A stretch of 64,000 bases of DNA. Origin: Mucilaginibacter sp. SMC90. GTDB taxonomy: Bacteria > Bacteroidota > Bacteroidia > Sphingobacteriales > Sphingobacteriaceae. Positions 53,497 to 62,870 of the stretch are shown piece by piece (position 1 is the first letter of the stretch; the number at the start of each line of letters is the position of its first letter). The DNA lies in assembly GCF_022811725.1 (NCBI RefSeq), contig NZ_CP094527.1, positions 434,001 to 498,000 of the forward strand, given 5' to 3'. Position numbers and translations under genes: made by a program. The notes below the pieces were generated by a model. That model searched no databases and was not told the origin of the DNA. It saw only the letters and a list, made by a program, of their open reading frames with translations.

Positions 53497-54672
53497 ATGC
53501 AAGTTTTCCACACCGAAAGTAAAATCATAATTACATGTAACAAAAGGCTTTCAACTTACCTGCAACGGGAAGTTGAAGCTTTAGGCTATGAGCCGGTCCG
53601 CGTTTTCCCCACCGGGGTCGAACTAAAAGGTACCGTTACAGATACCATTCCGCTTAATTTGAACCTGCGCTGCGCAAGTCAGATCCTGTATTCGATAAAA
53701 ACTTTTACAGCCCGCGACCCGAAAGAGCTTTACGATGAGCTGGTAACCATTGAGTGGGAAAAGTTCATTGATTTTACCGGTTATTTTTCGGTATCATCAA
53801 ACGTGAACAATGAACACATCCTTACCCCGTTGTTTGCCAACGTAAAAGTAAAGGACGCCATTGTAGACAGGATCAAATCCATCAAAGGTATCAGGCCGGA
53901 TTCGGGCCCGGAAGTTAATAAAGTGCTCGTACACCTGTACTGGCAGGATGACCGTGCCGAAATTTTCCTGGATACGTCCGGCGAAACCCTGGCCAAGCAC
54001 AGCTACCGTAAAATACCAGGCAAAGCACCAATGCTTGAGGCTTTGGCGGCATCAACCATCATGGCTACCAAATGGGATATGAAGAGCACCTTTATTAATC
54101 CCATGTGTGGTTCGGGTACCCTGGCTATTGAAGCAGCCTTGCTGGCCACCGATAAATCTCCGGGTTTGTTCAGGATGAATTATGCCTTTATGCATATTTT
54201 AGGTTATGACGAAACCGTATTTTTTGCCGAACGCCGTGTACTAAAAGATAAAGCAAAGAAGGAAACCGGCTTCAAGATCATTGCCACCGATATTTCGGAA
54301 GATGCGGTTGACATAGCACGCAAAAACGCCAGAACCGCCGGTGTAGAACATTTAATTGATTTTGCCGTTTGTGACTTTGAAGATACCGAGGTGCCTGAGG
54401 CAACAGGCGTGGTGATGTTTAACCCTGAATACGGCGAGCGTTTGGGTGTACACACCAAACTGGAGATCACTTATAAACGTATGGGCGATTTCCTGAAAAA
54501 GAAATGCCTCGGTTATAATGGTTATGTTTTTACGGGCAACGCCGATCTGGCTAAGAAGATAGGTTTAAAGGCAGCCCGCAAAATTGAATTTTATAATGGT
54601 AAGCTTGATTGCCGCCTGTTTGAGTATGAACTGTACCAGGGCAGTAAACGCGAACCGAAAGAAGAAAATTAA
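53497..54672 (+). CDS. THUMP-domain 23S rRNA (guanine) methyltransferase
   Basis: 391 residues, COG0116/RlmL-type. The N-terminal THUMP part (QREVEALGYEPVRVFPTGVELKG, residues 20-60) binds RNA; the methyltransferase part has FINPMCGSGTLAIEAALLA (SAM motif I) and the motif IV VVMFNPEYGERLG, where Pro-Tyr of the usual NPPY is replaced by Glu-Tyr, as I remember for other Bacteroidota members. It should make m2G in 23S rRNA. The next gene starts directly at its stop. Confidence 0.87.
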   Translation: MQVFHTESKIIITCNKRLSTYLQREVEALGYEPVRVFPTGVELKGTVTDTIPLNLNLRCASQILYSIKTFTARDPKELYDELVTIEWEKFIDFTGYFSVSSNVNNEHILTPLFANVKVKDAIVDRIKSIKGIRPDSGPEVNKVLVHLYWQDDRAEIFLDTSGETLAKHSYRKIPGKAPMLEALAASTIMATKWDMKSTFINPMCGSGTLAIEAALLATDKSPGLFRMNYAFMHILGYDETVFFAERRVLKDKAKKETGFKIIATDISEDAVDIARKNARTAGVEHLIDFAVCDFEDTEVPEATGVVMFNPEYGERLGVHTKLEITYKRMGDFLKKKCLGYNGYVFTGNADLAKKIGLKAARKIEFYNGKLDCRLFEYELYQGSKREPKEEN

Positions 54673-55170
54673 ATGAAAAAGATCCTGTTATTTATAACAA
54701 TTGTTTTATCATCCGTTTTAGTTAAGGCACAAACACAATTAGCATTTCCGTTTCAGGGCGGCAGCCCAATTATGTCGCGTTTTTTTAAAGATAGTCTTGT
54801 GATATCTCCCGAGATCATTAAAAAGAAGGCTACGGGTACAGCTGTATTTAAATTTACTGCCGATGACAAAGGCAACATTAAAAAGATCATTGTTTATTAT
54901 GCCGATGATGCCATACTGGTAGTGCCTATCATTGAGGCGCTGAAAAAATCGAATCATAAATGGATCATTCCTGATCATGAAAAGCTGCATGATTTTATTT
55001 TGCCATTTGCAATCAATTTTAACGCGCCTGCCAATACCAGCAACGCTACTATAAAGGCCGCATTTGATTATTACACCAAACGCAGGCCAATTATATCTTA
55101 TAATCAGGTACCGCTTGAAACTGCTACGTTATTACCTACGGTAACGGTTAGTTACGATTTGACCGAATAA
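54673..55170 (+). CDS. Exported hypothetical protein
   Basis: 165 residues with a signal peptide (MKKILLFITIVLSSVLVKAQ). The rest has a TonB C-terminal-like feel (ATGTAVFKFTADDKGNIKKIIVYYADDAILVVPIIEALKKSNHKW), with a central strand pattern and a helix, but I cannot assign it firmly. It directly follows the methyltransferase and is followed by a strong terminator. Confidence 0.65.
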   Translation: MKKILLFITIVLSSVLVKAQTQLAFPFQGGSPIMSRFFKDSLVISPEIIKKKATGTAVFKFTADDKGNIKKIIVYYADDAILVVPIIEALKKSNHKWIIPDHEKLHDFILPFAINFNAPANTSNATIKAAFDYYTKRRPIISYNQVPLETATLLPTVTVSYDLTE

Positions 55171-55194
55171 TTTATCTTCGCCAAAAAATATTTG

Positions 55195-55230
55195 AAAGCG
55201 ACAGACCGAAAGGCCTGTCGCTTTTTTTTT
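55195..55230 (+). terminator. Rho-independent terminator
   Basis: aaagcgacag (55195-55204) and ctgtcgcttt (55215-55224) form a strong stem followed by a T-run, ending the transcript of the methyltransferase and the exported protein. Confidence 0.85.
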
Positions 55231-55448
55231 GAAAAAAAAATATTTCAAATAAAAATATACTTTTAATTAAAACCGGCGACTATTTTTTTTCGTAACTATA
55301 CCTAAAATGTCATAATTGGCATTTACTTTTAATTAAAACCTAAAAAAATCTCCTGCATCCAGGCGGGCTAATTTGTGTTTTTTTAAAAAAATTAAAATCC
55401 GGGCGTCAATTATTCTCGTTAGTTATAACTGAATCAATATATAATTGG

Positions 55449-55688
55449 ATGAAAGATATGCTGAATTTTAAGATCAAAGCCATTGCCGCTAACGTCAGGC
55501 ATACAAGGGAAGGACTAAATTATACCCAGGAATACCTTGCGGCTAAATTAGGTATATCCCAAAATGCCTATAGCAAAATAGAATTGGGCTACACTAAAAT
55601 AACTGTTGAAAGGTTGTTCCAGATTGCGTCTATTTTAGAAGTTGAAGTAGCTGACCTTATCAACACAGAAAAAACAGCTGCGGCCTAA
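55449..55688 (+). CDS. Xre-family helix-turn-helix regulator
   Basis: 79 residues. A compact HTH_3 domain: AIAANVRHTREGLNYTQEYLAAKLGISQNAYSKIELGYTKITVERLFQIASILEVEVADLIN. It stands alone after about 220 AT-rich bases, which may hold its promoter, and has no partner toxin visible. Targets are unknown. Confidence 0.88.
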   Translation: MKDMLNFKIKAIAANVRHTREGLNYTQEYLAAKLGISQNAYSKIELGYTKITVERLFQIASILEVEVADLINTEKTAAA

Positions 55689-55707
55689 CGTTTTTTATAC
55701 AATCCTG

Positions 55708-55735
55708 TTGTTCCATCTTTTGCTTACTATCTTTG
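55708..55735 (+). promoter_or_regulatory. Promoter of the HD hydrolase gene
   Basis: TTG (55708-55710) and TATCTTTG (55728-55735), a perfect TAnnTTTG box, with a 17-base spacer. The ATG at 55742 lies 6 bases after the box, so the mRNA may have almost no leader. Confidence 0.55.
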
Positions 55736-55741
55736 CAAAAG

Positions 55742-56389
55742 ATGGAACACGATAAACTTATTGCCGCTACTGTTGATTTTGTACGCGACACACTCAAAAA
55801 TGCCGAAGGCGGCCACGACTGGTGGCACATTCACCGCGTTTGGACAAACGCAAAACTCATCAATCAAACAGAAAACACCGACCAGCTTGTAGTTGAACTT
55901 GCTGCCCTACTGCATGATATTGCCGACAGCAAATTTCATAACGGCGATGAGGAAATTGGTCCGCGTACTGCAGGCAACTATCTGCAAAGCATGAACGTTG
56001 ATGCTGATATCATTAACCATGTGCAGCAAATCATCAGGCACATGTCGTTCAAGGCAAGCTTCGATAAAAAATCCTTCCATTCGCCCGAACTTGCTGTAGT
56101 GCAGGACGCTGACAGGCTTGATGCCATTGGCGCCATTGGCATTGCCCGTGCTTTTACTTACGGAGGCTTTAAGGGGCGTGAATTGTATAATCCTGAGATT
56201 AAACCCAATCTTAACATGACCAAAGAGGAATACAAAAACACAGCCGCTCCAACCATTAATCACTTTTACGAAAAACTATTATTGCTTAAGGATAAGATGA
56301 ATACACCCACAGGCAAAATGATTGCGGCTCAAAGACACGCTTTTATGGAAGATTATTTAAAACAGTTTTTTGAAGAATGTGGTTCATAA
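55742..56389 (+). CDS. HD-domain phosphohydrolase
   Basis: 215 residues from the ATG at 55742 (a TTG 3 codons upstream is inside the promoter box region and less likely). The HD signature is GGHDWWHIHRVWTNA (first His), LAALLHDIADSKFHNGD (H-D) and VVQDADRLDAIGAIGIARAF (last Asp), the pattern of the YedJ/PF01966 group that removes phosphate from nucleotides or related compounds. The exact substrate is unknown. Confidence 0.87.
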   Translation: MEHDKLIAATVDFVRDTLKNAEGGHDWWHIHRVWTNAKLINQTENTDQLVVELAALLHDIADSKFHNGDEEIGPRTAGNYLQSMNVDADIINHVQQIIRHMSFKASFDKKSFHSPELAVVQDADRLDAIGAIGIARAFTYGGFKGRELYNPEIKPNLNMTKEEYKNTAAPTINHFYEKLLLLKDKMNTPTGKMIAAQRHAFMEDYLKQFFEECGS

Positions 56390-56429
56390 TTAGCACGAAA
56401 GCTTACTTTTGCGCCAAATTTGACAGCCC

Positions 56430-57737
56430 ATGAAAAAACTTATACTTACCATAATACCTGTGTTAATTGCGGGCGTTGCTTTTGCTCAGGATACAGTTAA
56501 ACGCCAGCGTTTCAATTTCCATTTCCAACAAACAGTAATTACCCAGTACAAGCCATCATTTCATGCCGACTATACAGGTGATAACAGTTTGCTTACCGGC
56601 GAAGAAACTCAAAGCTCAATTACTACTACACTTTTTGGCGGGGCAAGACTTTGGAAAGGTGCCGAAGCTTATTTTAATCCCGAGCTTTCGGGTGGCTCCG
56701 GTTTGAGTAAAACTTTGGGTGCAGCTGGTTTTCCAAACGGTGAAACTTTTCGCGTTGGCGGCGCAGAACCGAAGATCTACATAGCCCGGTTATACTTTAC
56801 CCAGAATTTTGAATGGGGAAAGGAAAAAGATACTATCAGCGATGATGCCAATCAGTTAGCTGGTTTAAAAAGTAAACGTTACTTTTCGGTTACTGTGGGT
56901 AAATTTGGCATGGCCGATTTTTATGACGGCAATGAATTTAGTCACGATCCGCGTACGCAGTTCATGAACTGGAGTTTGATGGATAACGGAGCATGGGATT
57001 ATCCGGCCAACACACGTGGTTATGTAATGGGTATCCATACCGAATTGGGGCAGCCTAACTGGACATTACGCTTTGCTTTCACCATGTCGACCACTACTGC
57101 CAACGGTGCTATCTGGGACCAAAAAATTGGAAAAGCAAATACGCAAACCTTAGAATACGAAAAACGTTACACCCTTAACGGCCAAAAAGGCACAGTCAGA
57201 ATTCTTGGTTTCCGCAATAACGGTAAAATGGGCGATTATCGCCAGGCCCTGGCACTTAGCCCAACGGCACCTAACGTTGATACTACACAGGCCTGGGGCC
57301 GGCATAAATACGGTTTTGGTATTAGTGCCGACCAATATTTAACTAAAGATTTTGGTGTATTTGCTAAAGTAAGCTACAACAATGGTAAAACCGAAACCTG
57401 GTATTTTACCGAGATAGACCGTTCATTGAGCTTTGGCGGCGTACTTAAAGGTAGTTCGTGGAGCCGTAGCGACGATGAACTGGGCCTGGCTTTTGTAGCC
57501 AACGGCATATCAAACGCCCACCGCGATTATCTTGCTGCCGGCGGCTACGGCTTTATCATCGGCGATGGCAAGTTAAACTATGGTACCGAGTTTATTGCTG
57601 AGCTTGACTATAAAATTAACGCTTATCAAAAAAAATTCTGGCTTACACCCGGTTACCAGTTTTTACTCAACCCTGCCTATAATAAGGATAGAGGCCCGGT
57701 AAATGTATTTTCATTAAGGGCACACGTGGAGTTTTAA
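56430..57737 (+). CDS. OprB-like carbohydrate porin
   Basis: 435 residues with a signal peptide (MKKLIL ... AFAQ). The sequence is a string of amphipathic beta strands with frequent aromatic residues, ending in HVEF, as in outer-membrane porins. The likeness to OprB (FGGARLWKGAEAYFNPELSGG, VTVGKFGMADFYDGNEFSHDPRTQFMNW) suggests sugar uptake. A -7-like TACTTTTG is at 56404-56411. It stands alone. Confidence 0.83.
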   Translation: MKKLILTIIPVLIAGVAFAQDTVKRQRFNFHFQQTVITQYKPSFHADYTGDNSLLTGEETQSSITTTLFGGARLWKGAEAYFNPELSGGSGLSKTLGAAGFPNGETFRVGGAEPKIYIARLYFTQNFEWGKEKDTISDDANQLAGLKSKRYFSVTVGKFGMADFYDGNEFSHDPRTQFMNWSLMDNGAWDYPANTRGYVMGIHTELGQPNWTLRFAFTMSTTTANGAIWDQKIGKANTQTLEYEKRYTLNGQKGTVRILGFRNNGKMGDYRQALALSPTAPNVDTTQAWGRHKYGFGISADQYLTKDFGVFAKVSYNNGKTETWYFTEIDRSLSFGGVLKGSSWSRSDDELGLAFVANGISNAHRDYLAAGGYGFIIGDGKLNYGTEFIAELDYKINAYQKKFWLTPGYQFLLNPAYNKDRGPVNVFSLRAHVEF

Positions 57738-57783
57738 AAGCAGCCGCAGTTATATAACTGTGCAGTGCCGGAAAAATAAAAAT

Positions 57784-57879
57784 ATGTCATTGCGAGGAGG
57801 AACGACGAAGCAATCTCGTAGCTCTGTAAGTCGGCCATGCATTGGCTACGAGATTGCCGCGCTGCGCTCGCAATGACAT
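57784..57879. repeat. Dispersed palindromic repeat, copy 1
   Basis: An imperfect long hairpin: atgtcattgcgag (57784-57796) pairs with ctcgcaatgacat (57867-57879), and inside gcaatctcgtagc (57810-57822) pairs with gctacgagattgc (57845-57857). It shares GTCATTGCGAGG and ACGAAGCAATC with copy 2 at 62785-62870, so it belongs to a repeat family scattered in the genome. It lies between converging genes and could also terminate them. Confidence 0.75.
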
Positions 57880-57925
57880 GTTTTTTCTTGCCTGCCGTTA
57901 TTGGAGTTGTTTCCAAAAACATTAA

Positions 57926-58777
57926 TTAGTGTTTGTTTCCGAACCCAAATTCCCGGTAGGTGTTAGGCTCGTCATCGGTATTGCTAAAGGCAAAAGTGAA
58001 GGTGGTAGTCCAATTTTCATAATCGGCTTTTTTATCCTGTGATGGCTCCACGTGAGTAGAGCTGATCATATAAACCCCTTCGCGGCTTAGCTTAAAAAAT
58101 ACCAGCCCATTGCTGTCGCTTAATAACTTCTGCGGAATTATAGTGCCATTTATTGTTCTTACATACTGAATTACCACGGCATCTTTCATAGGCTTGCCTT
58201 TAAAAAGTACCTGTGCCGTAACATCATCGCCATATGCGGCCTTATATGGGTTTTGTTGTATCACAATTTCATAATCTTCGCCCAGCGGTTTATCAAAGTC
58301 TTTCCCGTTAGCCTTATCAACAGCAATAAGGGCTTTGGTTGACTGGTGATACCTTTCAACAAAGTATTGCTGACTGCTGGCCCTGGCTTCCTCGGCCATT
58401 TTATCAAGCCCTTCGCTTTCAAGCGCCCTTATAAATTTATTTCTTTCTGATTCCGTTTCATCTTCCCTAACTAACTCAAACAGGGCAAGGCCCGAGTTTT
58501 GAATCTCGTAGGTAAGCAAACTACTATCGGCCGGGGTGCTGACCTTTGACAGGTCTGTTTTTTTTGAGCCCTCATACAGCATAAATTTAGTTGCCTTTGC
58601 TTTGGCATACACAAATTCATTTTCGGGCTTAAACTCATTGCCGCTTAGCAAGTGCAGGTTTATCTTATCGCCCTTATGAACGTAAAAATTATGTGGCAAT
58701 AAAAAATAATCCTGCGAACTGGCCGTAAAGCTGATCATGAGCAGTAATATGATGGGCAAAATTGAGGTGCGATTCAT
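57926..58777 (-). CDS. DUF4198 exported protein
   Basis: 283 residues with a signal peptide (MNRTS ... TASSQ). The mature N terminus DYFLLPHNFYVHKGDKINLHLLSGNEF and the second domain NPYKAAYGDDVTAQVLFKGKPMKDAVVIQ match DUF4198, often near nickel/cobalt or TonB-linked genes. The function is unknown. It reads against the porin and is divergent from the dehydrogenase. Confidence 0.82.
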   Translation of the reverse strand: MNRTSILPIILLLMISFTASSQDYFLLPHNFYVHKGDKINLHLLSGNEFKPENEFVYAKAKATKFMLYEGSKKTDLSKVSTPADSSLLTYEIQNSGLALFELVREDETESERNKFIRALESEGLDKMAEEARASSQQYFVERYHQSTKALIAVDKANGKDFDKPLGEDYEIVIQQNPYKAAYGDDVTAQVLFKGKPMKDAVVIQYVRTINGTIIPQKLLSDSNGLVFFKLSREGVYMISSTHVEPSQDKKADYENWTTTFTFAFSNTDDEPNTYREFGFGNKH

Positions 58778-58836
58778 AGTTTTCTGATAGTATCACCAAA
58801 CATACAAAGTTTTAAAAACTTCAGTAGTTTTACGTT

Positions 58837-60816
58837 ATGATTTTTGACAGGAAAAACCTCGATAATGATACTTTGCTGGTATTTTATAAAAAAATGCTAT
58901 TTCCACGCATGGTTGAAGAGAAGATGCTGATCCTGCTGAGGCAGGGCCGTATCGGCAAGTGGTTTTCGGGTATTGGCCAGGAAGCCATAGCAGTTGGCAG
59001 CGCCCTGGCTATGAATACCGACGAATATATCTTGCCTATGCACCGCAACCTGGGGGTCTTTACTTCGAGAGGAATCCCCCTGTCAAGGCTAATGGCGCAG
59101 TGGCAGGGTAAGCCCTCTGGCTTTACCAAAGGGCGCGACCGTTCTTTTCACTTTGGCACCCAGGAATATAAGATCATAGGGATGATATCGCACCTTGGCC
59201 CGCAGCTGGCCCTGGCCGACGGTATTGCCCTGGCCGATGTATTATCGGGCAGGAAAAAAACAACACTTGTTTTTACCGGCGAGGGAGCTACCAGTGAAGG
59301 CGATTTTCATGAAGCACTGAACATAGCCTCTGTTTGGAAACTGCCGGTTATATTTTTGATCGAAAACAATGGTTACGCCCTTTCTACCCCAACAAATGAA
59401 CAATATAACTGCCGCGAACTGGTAGATAAAGCCATAGGCTACGGTATTGAGGGCCGCCGGATTGATGGTAATAACCTGCTTGAGGTTTATAATACCATAA
59501 ACTCACTTAATAAAGCTATCCGCGAAAATCCACGACCCGTTTTGCTGGAATGCATGACCTTCAGGATGCGTGGCCATGAAGAAGCATCAGGTACCAAATA
59601 TGTGCCCAAAAATTTATTTGAGTGGTGGGCAGGGAAAGATCCGGTTGCAAACTTTGAAAAATACCTGCTTACCGAAGGGGGTTTACTTAAAGATATGATC
59701 CCGGCTATCCGTAAGGAATTTGCCGCTCTTATTGAAACCGAAATTGAAAAAGCCTATGCGGAAGCCGATATCATACCCGACGTAGCTACCGAAGTGCGGG
59801 ATATGTATAAGCCTTACAGTTTTCCGGCCATAAGGCCGCAGCCATCAACAGTTACCACTAAACGTTATATAGATGCCATTAGCGATGGGCTTAAACAAGC
59901 CATGCGCAAGCATGCCAACCTCGTGATCATGGGCCAGGATATAGCCGAATACGGTGGTGCTTTTAAAATTACCCAGGGCTTTGTGGAGGAGTTTGGCAAG
60001 GGCCGCGTGCGCAATACGCCAATTTGCGAATCGGGGATTGTTGGTGCGGGTATGGGACTTGCCCTTAACGGTTACAAGGCTGTTGTTGAAATGCAGTTTG
60101 CCGATTTTGTTACCTGTGGCTTTAACCAGGTTGTTAACAACCTGGCCAAAACACATTATCGCTGGGCACAGGGTGTTGATGTTGTAATACGGATGCCGGC
60201 GGGTGCCGGTACAGGTGCAGGCCCCTTCCACTCGCAAAGCAACGAAGCCTGGTTCACTAAAACGCCAGGGCTGAAAGTTGTTTATCCGTCTTCTCCGGCA
60301 GATGCCAAAGGCTTGTTGCTTGCCGCTATTGACGATCCTAACCCTGTAATTTATTTTGAACATAAATACCTGTACCGCAGTATCAGCGCAGATGTACCCG
60401 ATAATGACGTAATGATTGAGATTGGCAAAGCTAATTTAATTCAACAAGGCGAAAAGGCCAGCATTATTACATTTGGCCTTGGCGTACATTGGGCACTGGA
60501 ATATGCCGGTAAACATCCCGATCTATCTATAGAGATCATAGACCTCCGTAGCCTTCAACCCTGGGACCATGAAGCAGTTGAAGCCAGCGCAAAAAAAACA
60601 GGCCGTGTGCTAATACTGCATGAAGATACACTTACCAATGGTTTCGGTGCCGAAATTGCCGCCCATATTGCCGAACATTGTTTTAAATACCTTGATGCTC
60701 CCGTAATCCGCTGTGGTAGTCTGGATACAGCCATCCCCATGAATAAAGCCCTTGAAGATCAGTTTTTAGCTAAAGCCAGATTAGATGAGTATATGGAAAG
60801 GCTATTGGCTTACTAA
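58837..60816 (+). CDS. 2-oxoacid dehydrogenase E1, fused alpha and beta subunits
   Basis: 659 residues. The alpha part (about 1-310) has the TPP motif VFTGEGATSEGDFHEALNIASVWKLPVIFLIENNGYA; the beta part (about 345-659) has NLVIMGQDIAEYGGAFKITQGFVEEFG, RNTPICESGIVGAGMGLAL and PAGAGTGAGPFHSQSNEAWF. The order matches branched-chain 2-oxoisovalerate dehydrogenase E1; fused E1 proteins occur in Bacteroidota. It decarboxylates 2-oxoacids with E2 and E3, which are encoded elsewhere. Confidence 0.9.
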   Translation: MIFDRKNLDNDTLLVFYKKMLFPRMVEEKMLILLRQGRIGKWFSGIGQEAIAVGSALAMNTDEYILPMHRNLGVFTSRGIPLSRLMAQWQGKPSGFTKGRDRSFHFGTQEYKIIGMISHLGPQLALADGIALADVLSGRKKTTLVFTGEGATSEGDFHEALNIASVWKLPVIFLIENNGYALSTPTNEQYNCRELVDKAIGYGIEGRRIDGNNLLEVYNTINSLNKAIRENPRPVLLECMTFRMRGHEEASGTKYVPKNLFEWWAGKDPVANFEKYLLTEGGLLKDMIPAIRKEFAALIETEIEKAYAEADIIPDVATEVRDMYKPYSFPAIRPQPSTVTTKRYIDAISDGLKQAMRKHANLVIMGQDIAEYGGAFKITQGFVEEFGKGRVRNTPICESGIVGAGMGLALNGYKAVVEMQFADFVTCGFNQVVNNLAKTHYRWAQGVDVVIRMPAGAGTGAGPFHSQSNEAWFTKTPGLKVVYPSSPADAKGLLLAAIDDPNPVIYFEHKYLYRSISADVPDNDVMIEIGKANLIQQGEKASIITFGLGVHWALEYAGKHPDLSIEIIDLRSLQPWDHEAVEASAKKTGRVLILHEDTLTNGFGAEIAAHIAEHCFKYLDAPVIRCGSLDTAIPMNKALEDQFLAKARLDEYMERLLAY

Positions 60817-60969
60817 GCTTTTGTTCCACTCCTGCCCGCCAAATATATGTGGCAGTTGTGTTAGCTATTTAAAATAATTGAACATTGTTGATGTTTTTAG
60901 CATATAAAAGCTTGCTCCTTAAAGCAGGCTTTTTCTATCTTAGGGCAAATCAAAACCCTTGAAAAAAAT

Positions 60970-62595
60970 ATGAGTTTTAAAACCCAGCTCAGTTCAATTT
61001 TTGTTGATGAAATCAATATTCCCCCCGAATTTCAGATTGAAGAAGTACACCAGCGCGAATACCTGAGCGGTGGCGAAATGAAACCATGGAACGGCGAAGT
61101 AAGCGAAGTTTACTCGCCGGTTGGCTTTTGGGGCCAGGATGGTACATTTAAACGCAAGCTGATAGGTACATACCCTGTTTGTACCGAAAAAGAAGCTTTT
61201 GAGTCATTAGATGCTGCCCTTGAAGCTTATGACAACGGCCGGGGCGAATGGCCTACCATGAGCATTGCCGACCGTATTAAATGTATGGAACGCTTCATTT
61301 ATAAAATGAGCGAACAGCGTACACTGGTGGTAAAGCTGCTGATGTGGGAAATTGGCAAATCTTATGCCGATTCGGCTAAAGAATTTGACCGTACTATTGA
61401 GTACATCAATGCAACTATTGATGCCCTGAAGGATATTGACCGCCAATCGTCACGTTTTGAAATGGCCGAAGGATTGGTTGCCCAGATTCGCCGCTCGCCA
61501 TTGGGCGTGGTGCTTTGCATGGGGCCGTTCAACTATCCGCTTAATGAAACTTTTACCACCCTGATCCCTGCATTGATCATGGGGAACACCATTTTATTTA
61601 AACCACCTAAGCACGGTACGCTTTTGCATTACCCGCTGTTAAAAGCATTTCAGGAGTCGTTTCCTAAAGGTGTAGTGAATACCATTTATGGTCGTGGTGC
61701 TGTTGTAACACCGGGCCTCATGGCATCGGGTAAGGTGAATGTACTGGCTTTTATAGGTTCAAGCAAAGTAGCTAACGACCTGAAAAAGCGCCACCCTAAA
61801 ATTAACCGTTTAAGGGCTGTTTTAAGTCTGGATGCAAAGAATGCTGCCATAGTAACCAAACACGCCGACCTGTCGCAAGCCGTTAGCGAGTGTATTTTAG
61901 GCTCCTTATCTTTTAACGGCCAGCGTTGTACTGCTATTAAGGTAATATTTGTACATAAAGAAGTTGCCGATGAGTTTTTGAAATTATTAAGCGAGGCCGT
62001 TGCTAAACTTAAGTTCGGCCTGCCATGGGAAAAAGATGTAAAACTAACCCCGCTTCCTGAACCGCACAAACCAGCATATTTAACTGATATTGTAAATGAT
62101 GCCTTAGCCAACGGCGCAAAAATCATCAACGAAAATGGCGGTGAAACATCGGCTTCGTTCTTTTTCCCGGCGATAGTTTACCCGGTTAATGAAAACATGA
62201 AACTATACCGCGAAGAGCAGTTTGGCCCGGTGATTCCGGTTATTCCGTTTGAGGATATTGAAGAGCCGATCACTTACCAGATAGATTCGCCACATGGTAT
62301 GCAGGTGAGTATTTTTAGTAACGACGCTAAGGAAATTTCATCACTGATAGATCCATTTGTAAACCTGGTGAGCCGTGTAAACATCAACAGCCAATGCCAG
62401 CGCGGACCGGATGTGTTCCCCTTCACCGGGCGTAAGGACAGTGCGGAGGGCACCCTTTCGGTACATGATGCCTTAAGGTCGTTCTCTATCCGCTCATTGG
62501 TTACCACCAAAATGACCGAAACCAATAAAAACATCATCAACGAAATTGTGAATGATAATGACTCCAATTTCCTGAGCACGAAGTTTATATTGTAA
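60970..62595 (+). CDS. gapN: GapN-like NADP-dependent glyceraldehyde-3-phosphate dehydrogenase
   Basis: 541 residues of the aldehyde dehydrogenase superfamily. Visible features: PFNYPLNETFTTLIPALIMGNTILFKPPKHGT, SLDAKNAAIVTKHADL (Glu of the usual ELGGK is replaced), the catalytic Cys in FNGQRCTAIKVIF and INSQCQRGPDVFPFTGRKDS, the last two typical of GapN. GapN oxidises glyceraldehyde-3-phosphate to 3-phosphoglycerate and makes NADPH without ATP. A related aldehyde dehydrogenase is the alternative. A strong terminator follows. Confidence 0.8.
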   Translation: MSFKTQLSSIFVDEINIPPEFQIEEVHQREYLSGGEMKPWNGEVSEVYSPVGFWGQDGTFKRKLIGTYPVCTEKEAFESLDAALEAYDNGRGEWPTMSIADRIKCMERFIYKMSEQRTLVVKLLMWEIGKSYADSAKEFDRTIEYINATIDALKDIDRQSSRFEMAEGLVAQIRRSPLGVVLCMGPFNYPLNETFTTLIPALIMGNTILFKPPKHGTLLHYPLLKAFQESFPKGVVNTIYGRGAVVTPGLMASGKVNVLAFIGSSKVANDLKKRHPKINRLRAVLSLDAKNAAIVTKHADLSQAVSECILGSLSFNGQRCTAIKVIFVHKEVADEFLKLLSEAVAKLKFGLPWEKDVKLTPLPEPHKPAYLTDIVNDALANGAKIINENGGETSASFFFPAIVYPVNENMKLYREEQFGPVIPVIPFEDIEEPITYQIDSPHGMQVSIFSNDAKEISSLIDPFVNLVSRVNINSQCQRGPDVFPFTGRKDSAEGTLSVHDALRSFSIRSLVTTKMTETNKNIINEIVNDNDSNFLSTKFIL

Positions 62596-62620
62596 AAAGA
62601 GCAAGTTACTTTTCAGCGTA

Positions 62621-62752
62621 TCGACTCACCCCGACATCGCTGCGCTCGTCACCCCTCTCTACGCAAGCGTAAAGAGGGGTTTTCTTTTTTGCCCTCTTTG
62701 CGGCAAAGCCGGAGAGAGGGTGGTCCAGCGAAGCGTAGACCGGGTGAGTTGA
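62621..62752. repeat. Large palindromic repeat after gapN
   Basis: tcgactcaccc (62621-62631) pairs with gggtgagttga (62742-62752, one mismatch), and cctctct/agagagg arms lie inside, around the terminator hairpin. It looks like a dispersed repeat unit with terminal inverted repeats. Confidence 0.65.
62652..62690 (+). terminator. Rho-independent terminator of gapN
   Basis: cccctctctacgc (62652-62664) pairs with gcgtaaagagggg (62667-62679, one mismatch), followed by a long T-run (62680-62690). It lies inside the larger repeat at 62621-62752. Confidence 0.75.
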
Positions 62753-62784
62753 TTATGCGCAATACCAGTGCAAGACTTAAACTG

Positions 62785-62870
62785 AGCGTCATTGCGAGGT
62801 ACGAAGCAATCGCGAACTATACAGGCCGGACCTTCAAGCCGGGGATTGCGTCGTACCTCACAATGACGCT
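62785..62870. repeat. Dispersed palindromic repeat, copy 2
   Basis: agcgtcattgcgaggtacga (62785-62804) and its complement tcgtacctcacaatgacgct (62851-62870) form long arms with only one mismatch, with gcaatc/gattgc continuing the stem. It shares the GTCATTGCGAGG and ACGAAGCAATC core with copy 1 at 57784-57879, and a T-run follows it. Confidence 0.78.

Noticed and set aside
59845..60363. Long antisense frame in the E1 gene (172 codons)
   Set aside because: The plus strand is clearly the fused E1 protein with its catalytic motifs; the antisense frame is a shadow of it.
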